Positions 25,397 to 52,680 of a stretch of 64,000 bases of DNA are shown piece by piece (position 1 is the first letter of the stretch; each line of letters opens with the position of its first letter). The translations under genes and the position numbers were made by a program. Source of the stretch: Taudactylus pleione (lineage: Eukaryota > Chordata > Amphibia > Anura > Myobatrachidae); contig JAUIMM010000582.1 in assembly GCA_031769625.1 (NCBI GenBank), positions 344,501 to 408,500 of the forward strand, in the 5' to 3' direction. Under the pieces are notes generated by a model. That model had not been told where the DNA came from. It saw only the letters and a list, made by a program, of their open reading frames with translations, and made no database searches.

Positions 25397-26229
25397 GATG
25401 GTGTAATGGTTAGCGTTACTGCCTCACAGCACTGAGGGCGTGGGTTCAATTGGTACCATGGCCCTAACTGTGCGGAGTTTGTATATTCTCCCTGTGCTTT
25501 CGGGGGGTTCCTCCGCGTACTCCGGTTTTCTCCCACACTCCAAAAATGGACGAGGCTGAAGTTGGCTTCTTATTCAGAAAATGTTTCATTAAAACATTTA
25601 AATAAAGTTAGATCACTAAACTAACACTATGCAAAGAATTGTGTTGTTTACAATTATCATTTTCCTGGCACAATAAGGATCTGGGTATGAATAGGGCAGT
25701 AAAGCGGGCACAGGCACCAGATTTTGTCATTTTGAACCAGACCACCCTCTGTGGGTTTCAAGTGTAACATTTGATGACCGAAGCTAGTTAACCCCTATAC
25801 AACTATAGCTTCTTATTCAAAATGAGATAATCTGGTGCCTGTGCCCGCTTTACTGCCCTATTCATACCCAAAACCTTATTGTGCCAGGAAAATAATAATT
25901 GTAAACTGTGTAAGGGACACAATTCTTTGTTTGCATAGTGTTAGTTTAGTGATCTAACTTTATTTAAATGTTTTAATTTTAATGTAACATTTTCTGAATA
26001 AGAAGCTGGAGCTTGAATAAGAAGAGAAGAAGAAGTCAACTTCAGCCTCCTAAAAATGGTAGGTTAATTGGCTCCCAGCAAAATATTAACCCTAGTGTGT
26101 GTGTGTGTGTGTGTTAGGGAATATAGATTGTAAGCTCCACTGGGGCAGTGACTGATGTGAATGCCAAATATTCTCTGTAAAGCGCTGCGGAATATGTGTG
26201 CGCTATATAAATAACTGGTAATAAATAAA
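25397..26229 (+). mobile_element. tRNA-derived SINE split by a foldback insertion
   Basis: The head at 25397-25549 carries an A-box-like GGTGTAATGGTTAGCG and a B-box-like GGGTTCAATTG, followed by GTTTGTATATTCTCCCTG and CTCCGGTTTTCTCCCAC. The tail at 26052-26229 carries GGTTAATTGGCTCCC, a TG run, GATTGTAAGCTCCACTGGGG, AAAGCGCTGCGGAATATGTG and ends in ATAAATAAAT. The parts are separated by a 502-bp insertion. The architecture (Pol III head, body, A-rich tail) is that of a vertebrate SINE. Confidence 0.88.
25550..26051. mobile_element. 502-bp foldback hAT-like element inside the SINE
   Basis: Perfect 8-bp duplication AAAAATGG at 25542-25549 and 26052-26059. Terminal GAGGCTGAAGTTG is mirrored by CAACTTCAGCCTC. 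The two halves are long imperfect inverted repeats, for example GGGCAGTAAAGCGGGCACAG and its complement CTGTGCCCGCTTTACTGCCC. Confidence 0.92.
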
Positions 26230-26499
26230 TATCTCCCCCTCTTCTATCCCTCTCTCTTCCCAGTCTCCACTTTTATACCGGTTACACATTAGACAACATC
26301 CGTGGAACCCGGCCAGGTGCCAGCCACGGCAAGTGCAAACACACTTGCCGATGCCGGCAGCATGGTCCCCTGGTGGCGATCTTGCCGACAGGCAATGTCT
26401 CTGATGATGCGTGAGAACGCGCACTGTCAGTGACATAGTGGTTACACACTGCCCGATATGTCGTCCGATCCGTCGAATTGGACGACATATCGTCTAGTG

Positions 26500-26639
26500 T
26501 AGGGGTGGTCAATAAGCGGCCCTCCCAGATGTTGTAAAACTACACATCCCAGCATGCCCTACCACAGTTTTGCCATGCTAAAAATGTTGCAATGCATGCT
26601 GGGATTTGTAGCTGGAGGGCCGCTTATTGCCCACCCCTG
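26500..26639. mobile_element. 140-bp palindromic hAT MITE
   Basis: Ends AGGGGTGGTCAATAAGCGG and CCGCTTATTGCCCACCCCT form an inverted repeat. Flanks GTCTAGTG (26492-26499) and GTCTAGTA (26640-26647) are an 8-bp duplication with one change. Confidence 0.88.
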
Positions 26640-26649
26640 GTCTAGTATG

Positions 26650-28510
26650 TTCCTGGCTTTACTCCCATCTCTCTTACCCTCCTCCCATCTTTCCCACCTA
26701 CCCTCTCTCTCTAACCCACCTCCTTCTTCCTCCCATCTCTTTCCAGTCTCCCCTCTTCCTCCCGTCTCTCTAACCCAACTCCTCCTTCCTCCCATCTCTC
26801 TAACCCACCTTCTTCCTCCCATCTCTTTCCAGTCTCCCCTCTTCCTCCCGTCTCTCTCTAACCCACCTCCTTCTTCCTCCCATCTCTTTCCAGTCTCTCC
26901 CCTTCCTCCCATCTGTCTAACCCACCTCCTTCTTCCTCCCATCTCTCTCTGACCCACCTCCTCCTTCCTCCCATCTCTTTCCAGTCTCCCATCTCTCTCT
27001 AACCCACCTCCTTCTTCCTCCCATCTCTCTCTAACCCACCTCCTTCTTCCTCCCATCTCTTTCCAGTCTCCCATCTCTCTCTAACCCACCTCCTTCTTCC
27101 TCCCATCTATTTCCAGTCTCTCCCCTTCCTCCCATCTCTCTAACCCACCTCCTTCTTCCTCCCATCTCTTTCCAGTCTCCCCCATTCCTCCCATCTCTCT
27201 AACCCACCTCCTTCTTCCTCCCATCTCTCTCTAACCCACCTCCTTCTTCCTCCCATCTCTCTAACCCACCTCCTTCTTCCTCCCATCTCTCTCTAACCCA
27301 CCTCCTCCTTCCTCCCATTTCTTTCCAGTCTCCCCTCTTCCTCCCATCTCTCTCTAACCCACCTCCTTCTTCCTCCCATCTCTTTCCAGTCTCCCCTCTT
27401 CCTCCCATCTCTCTAACCCACCTCCTTCTTCCTCCCATCTCTCTAACCCACCTCCTTCTTCCTCCCATCTCTCTAACCCACCTCCTTCTTCCTCCCATCT
27501 CTATCTAACCCACTTCCTTCTTCCTCCCATCTCTTTCCAGTCTCCCATCTCTCTCTCTAACCCACCTCCTTCTTCCTCCCATCTCTTTCCAGTCTCCCAT
27601 CTCTCTCTAACCCACCTCCTTCTTCCTCCCATCTCTCTCTAACCCACCTTCTTCCTCCCATCTCTTTCCAGTCTCCCCTCTTCCTCCCGTCTCTCTCTAA
27701 CCCACCTCCTTCTTCCTCCCATCTCTTTCCAGTCTCTCCCCTTCCTCCCATCTGTCTAACCCACCTCCTTCTTCCTCCCATCTCTCTCTGACCCACCTCC
27801 TCCTTCCTCCCATCTCTTTCCAGTCTCCCATCTCTCTCTAACCCACCTCCTTCTTCCTCCCATCTCTCTCTAACCCACCTCCTTCTTCCTCCCATCTCTT
27901 TCCAGTCTCCCATCTCTCTCTAACCCACCTCCTTCTTCCTCCCATCTATTTCCAGTCTCTCCCCTTCCTCCCATCTCTCTAACCCACCTCCTTCTTCCTC
28001 CCATCTCTTTCCAGTCTCCCCCATTCCTCTCATCTCTCTAACCCATCTCCTTCTTCCTCCCATCTCTTTCCAGTCTCCCCCCTTCCTCCCATCTCTCTAA
28101 CCCACCTCCTTCTTCCTCCCATCTCTTTCCAGTCTCCCCTCTTCCTCCCATCTCTCTCTAACCCACCTCCTTTTTCCTCCCATCTCTTTCCAGTCTCCCC
28201 CTTCCTCCCATCTCTCTAACCCACCTCCTCCTTCCTCCCATCTCTTTCCTGTCTCCCCTCTTCCCCCCATCTCTCTAGCCCACCTCCTCCTTCCTCACAT
28301 CTTTCCAGTCTCCCCTCTTCCTACCATCTCTCTAACCCACCTCCTTCTTCCTCCCATCTACTCTCTAACCTACCACCTTCTTCCTCCCCTCTTCCCAGTC
28401 TCCCCAATTCCTCCCATCTCCTCTCTCTAACCTACCTCCTTCTTCCTCCCCTTTCCCACCTCCCCTCTATCTTCCCAGTCTCCCCTCTTCCTCCCATCTT
28501 TCTTTCTCCC
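26650..28510. repeat. Pyrimidine-rich minisatellite (CCTCCCATCTCTCTCTAACC family)
   Basis: About 1.86 kb of almost pure C/T on the plus strand. Interleaved short units include CCCATCTCTCTCTAACCCAC, CTCCTTCTTCCTCCCATCTC and TTTCCAGTCTCCCC. A block at about 26805-27190 recurs at about 27644-28029 (offset 839 bp). The purine strand gives Glu/Arg/Gly-rich open frames that I regard as artefacts. Confidence 0.95.
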
Positions 28511-30792
28511 TCTTTCAGAAATTTTTTTTTTCCCCTCTTCCTCAATTTTTTTCATCCATTACATGCATATTATCTGAGGCTGTTTCTCAGCACGGCTCAA
28601 TACTTCCTCCCCGTCGTTTTCTCAGCCCTGTGCTGAGCCCATTGTTTGATGTTTAAACTCGTAACACTTCAACGTCTATATTACTAACTAGCTGGGAAAC
28701 CCAGCATTGCCCGGGTTGAAGAATGGACCTTGAAGTACATCTGCAGCCTTCATTGTTTACATTGCAGCCCAACATTGGAGAGAATGGCATGAGAATGTGC
28801 TGGGTGGAAATGAGTAACGGTCAGTGCAGGTGCAGTGTGACAGTTGATCCTCTTCTGCTCCTCACTGCTCTTCTGTTGGAGCTCTGCTGCCCCCCAGTGG
28901 TACATATCAGCCTGTGCCTTCAGACCAGTGCAGTTTTAGGTACTGGAAGACATCCTAAGCGAACTTGCTTGCACCAACGTTTCAAATCAGAGACTCCACG
29001 GCTTACTTGGTGGGCACCATGTAGACCTCCATGGCCCTGACGAACTTCAAACGTAGCCAAAAACCTAATGCTGGTCAAACTATACCACTATGCAAAATTG
29101 GGCAATAAACAATGAAACAGTAATATAATTTTTTTAAACATTTCACATAATAATGTCAATAGTGATATCACATGTCCATCAGGATGATGTCATATATCCA
29201 TTTGAATGATGTCACTACTCTTCCATTAGAATATCAGTTGGGGCCGCAGCCATCACATTACACAAGCGCATGTCCTGTTGGAACTCTTGTCAATGGTCGG
29301 CGCAGACTGGCACCGCGGTGACGGTCACTCCATCATTTGTAAAGTGTCGCAGGAGCGCTGAATGGCAACGTCATGACAAAGTGATCCCCATGCCCACAGG
29401 ATGGAAAGCAGTGCTGGGTTACTGCTCTTGTTATCCGGGCCCACCTGGCTAGAAGTATCCCACACAAAAAACAAAGAGCAGCCGGGCAGGGCTACATGGG
29501 CGAGTATAGTCAAAGCCTTATTGTGAGGAACGGATGAGGTGTGGTCAGTATATTGAAGGCAGGTACAAACCCTACACAATCAGACCCAATGTCTCTCTAA
29601 ATATGTAAAAGTTTAAAAATTGCATCATGTATTGAGGAAAAATAAATATAATACATGATTTATGGCAGCTGAGCATCATGCTGGCATAGTGATGGGCCTA
29701 CTTCAGTGTGGAGGCCTGGGACTGTAGTCACATCCTCCCCAATATTAACATGGACCGGCAGCCTGGGGACAAACCAAAATGTGCAGATCTACATCTGGCA
29801 CCAAGATTAATGTGCAGAAAGAATCACATCTTGCTCCAGGACTATGGGGTCTATTTACTAACCCCTGGAGGGAGATAAAGCGAACGGAGATAAAGTTCCA
29901 ACCAATCAGCTCCTAAAGGTGGGAACACACCTAGCAGATATATATGTAGATGATGGTTGCGTTTTCCTGGCATGGTTTGTGTGGTTATTCCGTTAGAGGG
30001 CAAGGGTCGATGCAAGTCACCAGTTAACGATACAGCGCGATCGTCTTCTCTCCATGTAGCCACATTGCGCTGCTGATCGGTGGGGTGATTTACAAACATA
30101 CAATGTCCCCCATCTATAGAGCAGGATGGTTACCTACTGATAGCAATTTCAAACACAAGTGAACCTTTATAGCATACCCAGAAATGGCACCTGTGTAAAT
30201 ATGTTCTACAACCAACCGAGCACACCCATCCTGCGCAAATCCCTTGGCAGGCTCGATGCCACGTCACATATGCGGTGGTCAAACAACCCAATACTGTAGA
30301 TTATTTATATTATTTTTTTGCCCACTAACCCTATGACTATAACGCACAATCCATTTATTGGACTCCAAACATGAATACTTCTTGCCATTACTGTAAAACA
30401 GAAATGAAGTTTTAGAATTGGGCGTTACTGCCGTCAGCATTATACCATATTATATGTGCACTATTATATCAGCTTGGATGAATATTAGGAGACTGAGAAC
30501 TATTTGGTGACGATTGTACTTGGTCCGAGACACTTGAGGCTACACCTAACCAATCTGTACCAACTACCAATGTAAATATGCCATCCATTATAGTACGGTA
30601 GTAATGGGGGGGTTTGGGTTGTCCAGTCTCATGACAGATTTCCTCTAGAATGATATATGTGATAAAGTATGTAGGCATAAGGCTTCTACCCAGATTGGAC
30701 TAGAAGCATTAGATGCTTCATAACGGATGACAGGTCTTGTTGCAGAGTGTGTTGGGTAATTGGCTCTCTTATACACACACACCAAAGACATA
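28511..30792. other. Intergenic stretch, no gene recognised
   Basis: A probable dispersed repeat begins near 28690 (CTGGGAAACCCAGCATTGCC), not classified. A truncated arm of the TTTACTAA MITE family lies at about 29847-29917. No coding exon is recognised on either strand. The WDR5 transcript probably ends to the right, at about 31170. Confidence 0.4.
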
Positions 30793-30967
30793 GGGGTCCA
30801 TTTACTAAGCAGTTAGGAGACAGAGTGAAGAGTGATAAGGTACCAGCCAATCAGCTCCCAACTCTCATTTTTCAAACACAGCCTGTGAGATGACAGTTGG
30901 GAGCTGATTGGCTGGCACCTTATCACTTTTCACTCTGTCTCCTGACACTGCTTAGTAAATAGACCCC
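30793..30967. mobile_element. Palindromic MITE, second copy of the 11965 family
   Basis: Ends GGGGTCCATTTACTAAGCAG and CTGCTTAGTAAATAGACCCC. The interior matches the copy at 11965-12150 closely, with small indels. It lies just beyond the predicted 3' end of WDR5. Confidence 0.9.
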
Positions 30968-31174
30968 GTAATCAGCTAAGCCAATACAATGGTGAGTGTT
31001 CAAACATCATTCAAAAAGGAACAAGACGAGCTAGAAAAACCTTGGCTGCAGAGAATTATGGGAAATGGACAGTATTTAAAGGGGGGGGCACCTATGAGCA
31101 CAAAGATAGAGGGGGTGCAAGACATGAAATAACACAATTTCACATTTGTACCTAGTCACGTAAAAACCCACCTC

Positions 31175-31180
31175 TTTATT
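31175..31180 (-). terminator. WDR5: Predicted polyadenylation signal AATAAA for WDR5
   Basis: TTTATT on the plus strand gives AATAAA on the minus strand, about 1.2 kb after the WDR5 stop. A T/GT-rich stretch (AATTGTGTTATTTC) follows within about 50 nt, as expected for a cleavage site. Not experimentally supported here. Confidence 0.55.
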
Positions 31181-32372
31181 ACAGCTTATGGTTCTGTATG
31201 TTGTCAGAAAAAAAATAAAAAATAAAACAAAAATATATATATAAAAAAAAAATTCTGAAGTAAATACAGACTCATGCCATAAGCAATACAATACTATGAA
31301 TTTCCAAAATACAAAAAACAGCAGTTGCTTTTTACACTGAAATCTTTACAATGGGATGCGATGCTGAACAGGTCGCCCTCCCGTTCCCACAGATAACCTG
31401 GAAAAGAGAGAAGAATGGAGGAGAAAAGGAAGAGGGAGGCGAGAGGGGAAACAAAAGATAGCAGATGCTAGAATTAGTTAGTGTCGTATCAATGGTATGG
31501 CACCCCTACGGCACCCGACACGTTGGGTATGAGGAGCAGCGAGTGTTGGTGGATCGCTCCTGCAGGGACCACGGATCAGTGTTTGCTCCGTGGCAACTGC
31601 TACTTAATACACTTCGCCCCAAAAAAATTGCTGCTAAATACCCACGGAACGTGATCGGGGCCCTCCGCTATCTGCGTGACGAGCAACAGGAAGAAAGACG
31701 AAAAAAGTCCACCCGCAACCCTTATTTGGTCACGAAAAACTGTTTGAAATTAATCGGCTTTGTAAAGAAACTGGGGAGAGGGTAAGAAATGGTGAACGAC
31801 AAAACACTTAAAGTCTATTGTTCGTGGTTCTTAGAGGACAAAAAAAAAAACCCTCCCCCCAAAACAAACAAGTAGCCTCTAAAAGCCGGTCTGGAACATG
31901 AGCAAATTAGGCCAGTGGCTATTAAAACCAAGTAAACAGACCCCAAGGGGGAGGTGGAACCTTAAAACATAATGAACTACTTTAGAGTAAATACTAATCT
32001 TATTTCGGAGTGCTAGAATTTCAGGGCCAGCAGGGGAGGGCTCCACGTGTATGCTCACCCCACGGCTCGTCACCGTCTTTGGACCATAGGATTCACTTAG
32101 GTAGAGGGATGAGAACAGCAGCTAACTTCGGTGTGTGTCGATTTGCAGAGAATAGTTATTGGCAAGTTAATGATGAAAAGAAAAAGAAGATTTTGAGGCT
32201 GCTGGATTTGCAATTCTTCGGGTTTGTTCTAAGTTGTCGTTTTGTCCCTCCCAGCGAAAGGGGCAGATTCCAGGGGAATTCAACACTGTTGGAGAATATT
32301 GTGTCCCGGGAGGAAGGGGGAAGAGGAGAAATCTCCCGATGATGAAGTCTAAGAAAAGGGCTCCAAGGTGGT
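31175..32372 (-). other. WDR5: Probable WDR5 3' UTR
   Basis: The stretch between the WDR5 stop codon (32373) and the first convincing minus-strand AATAAA. It contains no splice-compatible coding sequence. A plus-strand open frame at 31465-31785 is not recognisable and probably spurious. Confidence 0.5.
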
Positions 32373-46785
<14,413 letters not shown>

Positions 46786-47459
46786 GGCACATATACCGGG
46801 CAGAAGTCACGTGATGCGCGGCGATCTCAGCTCCCTCTGCGCAGGCTGCACTGGAAAGCCAGAAACGCAAATTATCGGCATTTATATATGAGCAAGTCAT
46901 TGCATATCCTATACAGATCAGATTTAGCACATTGATTATCTGCGTGACGCGCCCCGTGGTTGGTGGGTTTCCTCAGGGTGCTCCGGGTCCCTTACACACG
47001 CCATACTGGTAAGATAATTGGCTGCTAACTAAGATGAAGCTAATATGGGTTTAGGGAATTAGGACTGATTTCTGTAATGGTGCTGGGGACTGACGTGTAT
47101 AATTATTCTCTGCACATGGCTGCTGTAATATGGTAGTGCTATATACAATAAATTCTCCCCAGGAAATATTTCCAGTCAGGTGGCATCAAGAAGTAGCCGG
47201 GTGGGGGCCTTCGCAATAATAAAGTGTTTTAAATACTGACCTTATAATGATTTAAACTTGAAATAATTTATATATTACTTGTCCTTCTTCTTAGAGGCCC
47301 AGATACTGTCCCCACTTGCAGGCTACACAGAATATATATTTTATACAGCTCTACAGATACCGGCCCCACTCGCAGGCCTGGAGGAGCGGACAGCGGCGGT
47401 CGTCGGCAGGAGCGGGGGATCAGGTAAGTTGCGGGTTTTTTTTGTGTGTGTAAGGGGCA

Positions 47460-47965
47460 CTGTATAAGGGGGGGGGTGGCCGCTACTGGGGAAACTGTAT
47501 GGGGGGGGCCACTCCTGGGGCACTGTACAGGGTGGGGCCGCTACTAGGGGCAATGCAGACTGGGGACTACTACTGGGGTCATTGCATAGGGGGGACTACT
47601 ACTGGGGTTACTGCATAGAGGGGGACCACTTCTGGAGGCAATGCATAGGGGGGACTACAACTGGGGGCACTGCATAGGGGGTACCACTACTGGGGACAAT
47701 GCATAGGGGGGGGCACTACTACTGGGGACAATGCATAGGGGGGGGACTACTACTGGGGATAATGCATAGGGGGGGGGACTACTACTGGGGGGCAATGCAT
47801 AGGGGGGGACCACTTCTGGGGGCACTGTTAATGGTGCACTACTGTGGGCACTGCATAGGGGCGGGCCACTACTACTGTGGGTACTGCATAGGGGCGGGCC
47901 ACTACCACTGTGGGCACTGCATAGGGGCGGACCACTACTACTGGAGGCACTGCATAGTGGTGCCC
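47460..47965. repeat. G-rich degenerate minisatellite in WDR5 intron 1
   Basis: Degenerate units of about 25-32 bp around CACTACTGGGGACAATGCAT followed by runs of 5-10 G. Unit length varies. Confidence 0.85.
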
Positions 47966-49679
47966 AAAGCATATTCTTGCACCTGGGCCCACCACTCTAG
48001 TTCGGCAACTGTCGGCAGTGGCTTTGCTTGCCCAAGGTTTTTTGGCTGCGGAGGGGTGGTCTTTTTGGGGGTTAGTTGCCTGGAGAGGGGGGGTTAGCTG
48101 CTCAGTAATGTGACTGTGGGAGGGTAGTTTACCTGGGGTACTCCGTTAGTGGGGTGGCCATGGGGGTTGGTTGCCTGGGGCGTAGGTGCTCAATAATGCT
48201 GCCCCGGGGGAAAGGGGGGGGTCTGGCTCCTACACTTTCATCCTGGCTCCTAGATTTTAGAAGCATTTGTCAAGCCCTGGTTTAGCTGACTGATCCCGCC
48301 TGAACTTTTATACAGGAGGAGGAATCTTTGCCCTCCAGCCTGACACTGCCCCTGCACTGTGATGGACAACTAACCCCTGCCCCAATGCCACATCCCCTGC
48401 TCGGCACTCTCCCCTGACCCAATGCCGCATCCCCTGCCCGGCACCTCCCCCGCCGCAAAGCCACATCCCCTGCTCGGCACCTCCCCCTGCTCCAATGCCA
48501 CGTCCTCTGCCCATCCCCCCGCCCCAATGCGCCGTTTCCTGGAACCTTCGCTAACATGTCCTTATTGCCGGCGGACATGGAGCCTCCAATGTGAAGAATG
48601 TGAAGTCGGCGCAGCTCAGCGTCGCATCCGTGTCAACAAGGACACATTGGGGGTGACCGGGAATGCTATACATTGGGGCGGAGGGAAGTGCCGGGCGGTA
48701 GGCTGTTTCTGCCGGGCGATGCACCCGCAAAACACAGCCTGGGGAGAGCACTGCATTATTATTTTGAGTGCACATCTCATTCCCCACAAATAAGTATTGC
48801 TATAAAACAATAAGGCAGCTGGGTTATTGCTAGAGATCCAGCAAGCTTGACTAGATCATTAAGCACATGGCAGCTGGTACAATCTTATACTAATACACGT
48901 ACTGCACTATCATACCCACAGCCCAACCTGATCAGATCCGAGACTCCACCTGCAGCAAGCTCATCACATAAGCAGTACTGGGATTTTCCCAACACTGTGA
49001 TACCCACACTCGGACCGATGCTGAATTGGGAGCAAAACAAACAAACTTTGCACCTTGGTAAAACCATTCTGCACTGAGCGGGTGGGGGGGGTTTGGGGCA
49101 GATGTACGATGTGCAGAGAGATTTAGATTTGGGAGTGACTTGTCCTAGGAAGGAGGTCCGGGAGCTATTCAATTGACCGCAATGTTAAGTCGACTAAAGA
49201 GGAATTCAACTCACACCCTCTGTCACACTTCTAAGCACACTGTTAAGTCAGACTAGGTGCCCTTAAGCCGGCGAATTGAATAGCTCCGAGACCACCTTCC
49301 CGTTGCTATTAAACATCACAATCAATTGAATAACCCCCCCAATAACTGCAGGGTTAAACTAAAACTGCCCAGCATTTGTGGGCTACATGCAAAATTAGCC
49401 AGTATTCCACCTGCATGCAAACATAATAAATGTATTTGCACCTTTGCATAGCTGCATGGTTTGTACCAGATACAGAATAACTTGCTTTTTTGGCTTTACT
49501 CCCAATTCACAATCAGCGCCCAAGTGCATGAGGTAGAGTAATACATTAAAAAGGCTCAAGCCATCTCTGTAGTAAATGTTTTATCCCACGTGACCTGGGA
49601 AAGATGGATTCCAAGTACTGCTACTCCGATCCATAAGGGGCAGCACATTTCTAGCTAGGGGAATCTGCCTGCCGTCGCT

Positions 49680-49835
49680 CTCTGGTGCTTCTAGCACACA
49701 CTGGTCTGTATCTCAGCAGTTTGTTGCATCAGTTGAGTGTGCTAGAAGCACCAGAGCAGACAGCGACACCCCAGGCAAGAAAGAGGAACTGCACGGGTTG
49801 TGACAGGTGCAGGGTGCTAGAATGAACACTACTTG
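49680..49835. mobile_element. Partial copy of the GTGCTTCTAGCACAC foldback MITE
   Basis: Matches 40560-40720 (CTCTGGTGCTTCTAGCACAC, GACACCCCAGGCAAGAAAGA, GGTGCAGGGTGCTAGAATGA). The left outer part is missing. Confidence 0.85.
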
Positions 49836-50001
49836 CTGTCTCCACAGACAGGTTCCATCTTGGCGGACTTTGCAACAGGCCGCTGGTACACAGGGCAAAT
49901 TCCAAAGTTTCCCAATATCTCCAGATCCCTCACAATCTATTGCAGCCTCCACTGAAAATTGCTTTCTGCGAATTTAATCTTGGATACCTCACACTTTCAA
50001 T

Positions 50002-50328
50002 GGGCGGAATTCAATTGTTTCTACCCCCCCTTCGCCCTCGACCGAGCTATTCAATTGTTGATCCTGTCGGGTGCGAACAGCTGCTGGCGCACCATTTCGG
50101 CTCGCACTCCCCGGGGGCTGCGAGCTGAAGTGGGCGAAAAGTGAACCGTTTGGGTCCCATACAACACTTTTCTCGATATCGCCCAGCACTTTGGTTGGGA
50201 GGAGCCGTGTTATGTGGCTAAACCCGACCTCTATGGGCGTGATCATCGGCATCAATTGTATAGCGCCCAGCGATCTCCCGTCACTTTAGACAGGAGATTG
50301 GGCGCGCTACAACAATTGGATTCCTCCC
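50002..50328. mobile_element. MITE, second copy of the 44518 family
   Basis: Starts GGGCGGAATTCAATTGTTTC and ends AACAATTGGATTCCTCCC. The interior shares GAGCTATTCAATTGTTG and CACTTTGGTTGG with the 44518 copy. Confidence 0.8.
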
Positions 50329-50460
50329 AAAGACTGAGCTAACCTTTCCACCATCTGGACAATGAACCCAACCCTTCAATCCCACTGCCTAGGTGTCATC
50401 ATCACTGCTTTTACATAGTACACAAGGGTATACATACCAAGAGACAGTAATGGAGCATAA

Positions 50461-51015
50461 GGTGCGTACACACTGGGCGATAAAGTGGACGATTGAACGG
50501 TAACGATATCGTTATCGTTCAGTACGTTGTCCATTTTTTACACCAAAACGATGAACGACGATGCGCGTTCCCGCGGGTCGTTCATCGGGCAAACATGCAG
50601 GCCAACCTGCCCATATTGTCAGGTTGCTGCATGTTGGGGAATAGGGGAGAGAGCCGGGCGCTGAACAATATCGTTAATGATCTCGTTCAGCGGGTGTGCT
50701 CAATGTCATGAGCGACATTGAGCACACCCTGCCGGGGACACACTAGACGATATCACTCAGGGAGCATATCGTCTAGTGTGTACGCTTCAATACACACGGT
50801 CAGATTTGTCAGATGAACGATCTGAACGATTGACTGCATTAAAATGAATGGAATCGTTAAAAATCTGACTGCAAACACATCAGATGTCAGATATCGCTAT
50901 CTGACCATCGGGAACGCACATCGTTCAGACATGTCAGATTTTCCTTCAGATATGAACGATTTTTTTAATCGTTATCGTTCAGATCTGAAGAAAAATCTGA
51001 CCGTGTGTATGCGCC
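50461..51015. mobile_element. Two adjoining MITEs with ACACACTGG/CACACGGTC ends
   Basis: GGTGCGTACACACTGGGCGA at 50461 is mirrored by TCGTCTAGTGTGTACGC near 50785. A second mirror pair, ACACACGGTCAGATTTGTC and AAATCTGACCGTGTGTATG, spans about 50790-51015. Both are rich in ATCGTTCA-type motifs. Confidence 0.6.
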
Positions 51016-51253
51016 ATAACAGTGTTGGTTAGTACTATAATGACTGTCAGGTACACAAGACAGAATAGTGTCTGGACAGTGTAATTACAAATAAGTTGCA
51101 TTTACCATGTTAAAAAGTTAAATACAGACGTAAATACCTAATAAAATTATGAAGTTATATGAAAAACATCCATTCTCTTCTCCTGCTTAAAAACAATAAT
51201 TCAAATGGGAATAATTTTTCCACCACAGAACAAAAGCAAGGTGTAATGACAAA

Positions 51254-51757
51254 GGGCCTGATTCAGAGCCGAACGCTCTGACCAGAGCGCTCGCTCTCAA
51301 TCAGTGCCCTCCTCCATGAAAATGGAGCGGCCTCCTGGCCGCTCGCATAGCTGTGGGTGACCACCTACAGCATATGCGAGCGTCCATGATGATGGACCAT
51401 CGGGCTTGCGACGGAGACCCTGCGGTAGGGTCTCACTGCCGCAAGCCCTGGAGTGATTTTGGCTCTATCAGAGCCAAAATCACTCCCACTGACATCACTA
51501 GTGATGTCAGTGGGGCCGGTTTCAGACGGTAGGCGTTCCCATGGGAACGCCTCCATCTGGCAGGCACGCCCCGGCACTCCCACCAAAGGGGGCGTCAATC
51601 AACATCGACAACACGCCCCCTTTGGTGCGAGACCCGGAGCGATTGAGAGCTCGTCGTTCGCCGGGTCTCGCGCATGCGCACGACAGAGCTCCCTCCGTCG
51701 TGCGCATGCGTAGGGGGGAAACATCGACCCGCTTGCGAGCGGGTCTGAATGACCCCC
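51254..51757. mobile_element. MITE with GGGCCTGATTCAGA ends, WDR5 intron 1
   Basis: The left end GGGCCTGATTCAGAGC matches the complement of the right end TCTGAATGACCCCC. The interior inverted repeats include GGCTCTATCAGAGCC and CACTGACATCACTAGTGATG. Flanked by AAA on both sides. Same family as 61190-61724. Confidence 0.75.
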
Positions 51758-52680
51758 AAAGTGTGCAGACTGTTGGGGCTATAATAATAATGACATACTA
51801 TCAGCACAATGCAAGTATTAGTGGCTGCTGATTACCATTATCAGTTCATATATCATGCCAGGGGTCATTGGTACACTCCTGGCATAGACAGGCACATATG
51901 CATCTGCGTCTTGGTCTGGCCAAGTAAACATTTAAGAAAACATGGCCATTCCGTACTCGTCCTACACTTCCACGTCGCTCCCGTCCCTATATGCGACTGA
52001 AACGGTGTATGGTTAGAAGCACAAGTATTTTCTCTGCAATAATATAATATATATATTTTAGGCAAAACAAAGTTTCAACTCTACAATCTATTTTGAAAGG
52101 ACGAGGCTAATTTTAGTCATAAAATGTTCTTCTGCTGCTGCTGTCGGGCCCTAAATTTGCTGCCCAAAACCAGTCTAAAATACGCTGACACTCAGCCATA
52201 AAAACAAAACTGCGCCAGTGTTATGTCTTATCTCAAAATATCCCCCGACACCCCATGAGATACCAGAGTCTCCCATTCACACTCATAACTTGCTGCCGCT
52301 CCCATTACAGGACCTTTTTTGGGCAGTACCCCCTCTGTGGAAGTCCCTCCCCTGCACAACAAGACTTTCACCCAGGTTCCAAACCATGAAGAGTTTCCCG
52401 ACACCAGACCCCTTCATGGCAGTGATTACATTCCGAAACTACCAACCCCCCCGACCTACAGTCACAAGCAGGGGGGGTTTAGTATTTTGTCTTCAGGTCC
52501 ATTCGTTGACTTCACTACTGAACGCCCGCCCTTACCTTCTTTATAGGTTTATCTGCCCCCCCTTCATGCGACTCACCACCGCTTGCCCCAAAAGATGGCG
52601 AGTTACCCTACCCTCACCCCTGTCCTTGTACATTGTGGTGGTATCTTAAAAGATAATACACAAGGACAATCCCCAGGGAC

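Noticed and set aside
25397..25549. A functional tRNA gene
   Set aside because: A-box-like and B-box-like motifs are present but no cloverleaf or acceptor stem can be formed, and a SINE body follows.
26559..27913. Glu/Arg/Gly-rich proteins on the minus strand
   Set aside because: Translation of a purine-rich simple repeat; the same peptides recur because of the internal duplication offset by 839 bp.
31465..31785. A 106-residue plus-strand frame near the WDR5 3' end
   Set aside because: Antisense to the predicted WDR5 3' UTR, with no recognisable motif.
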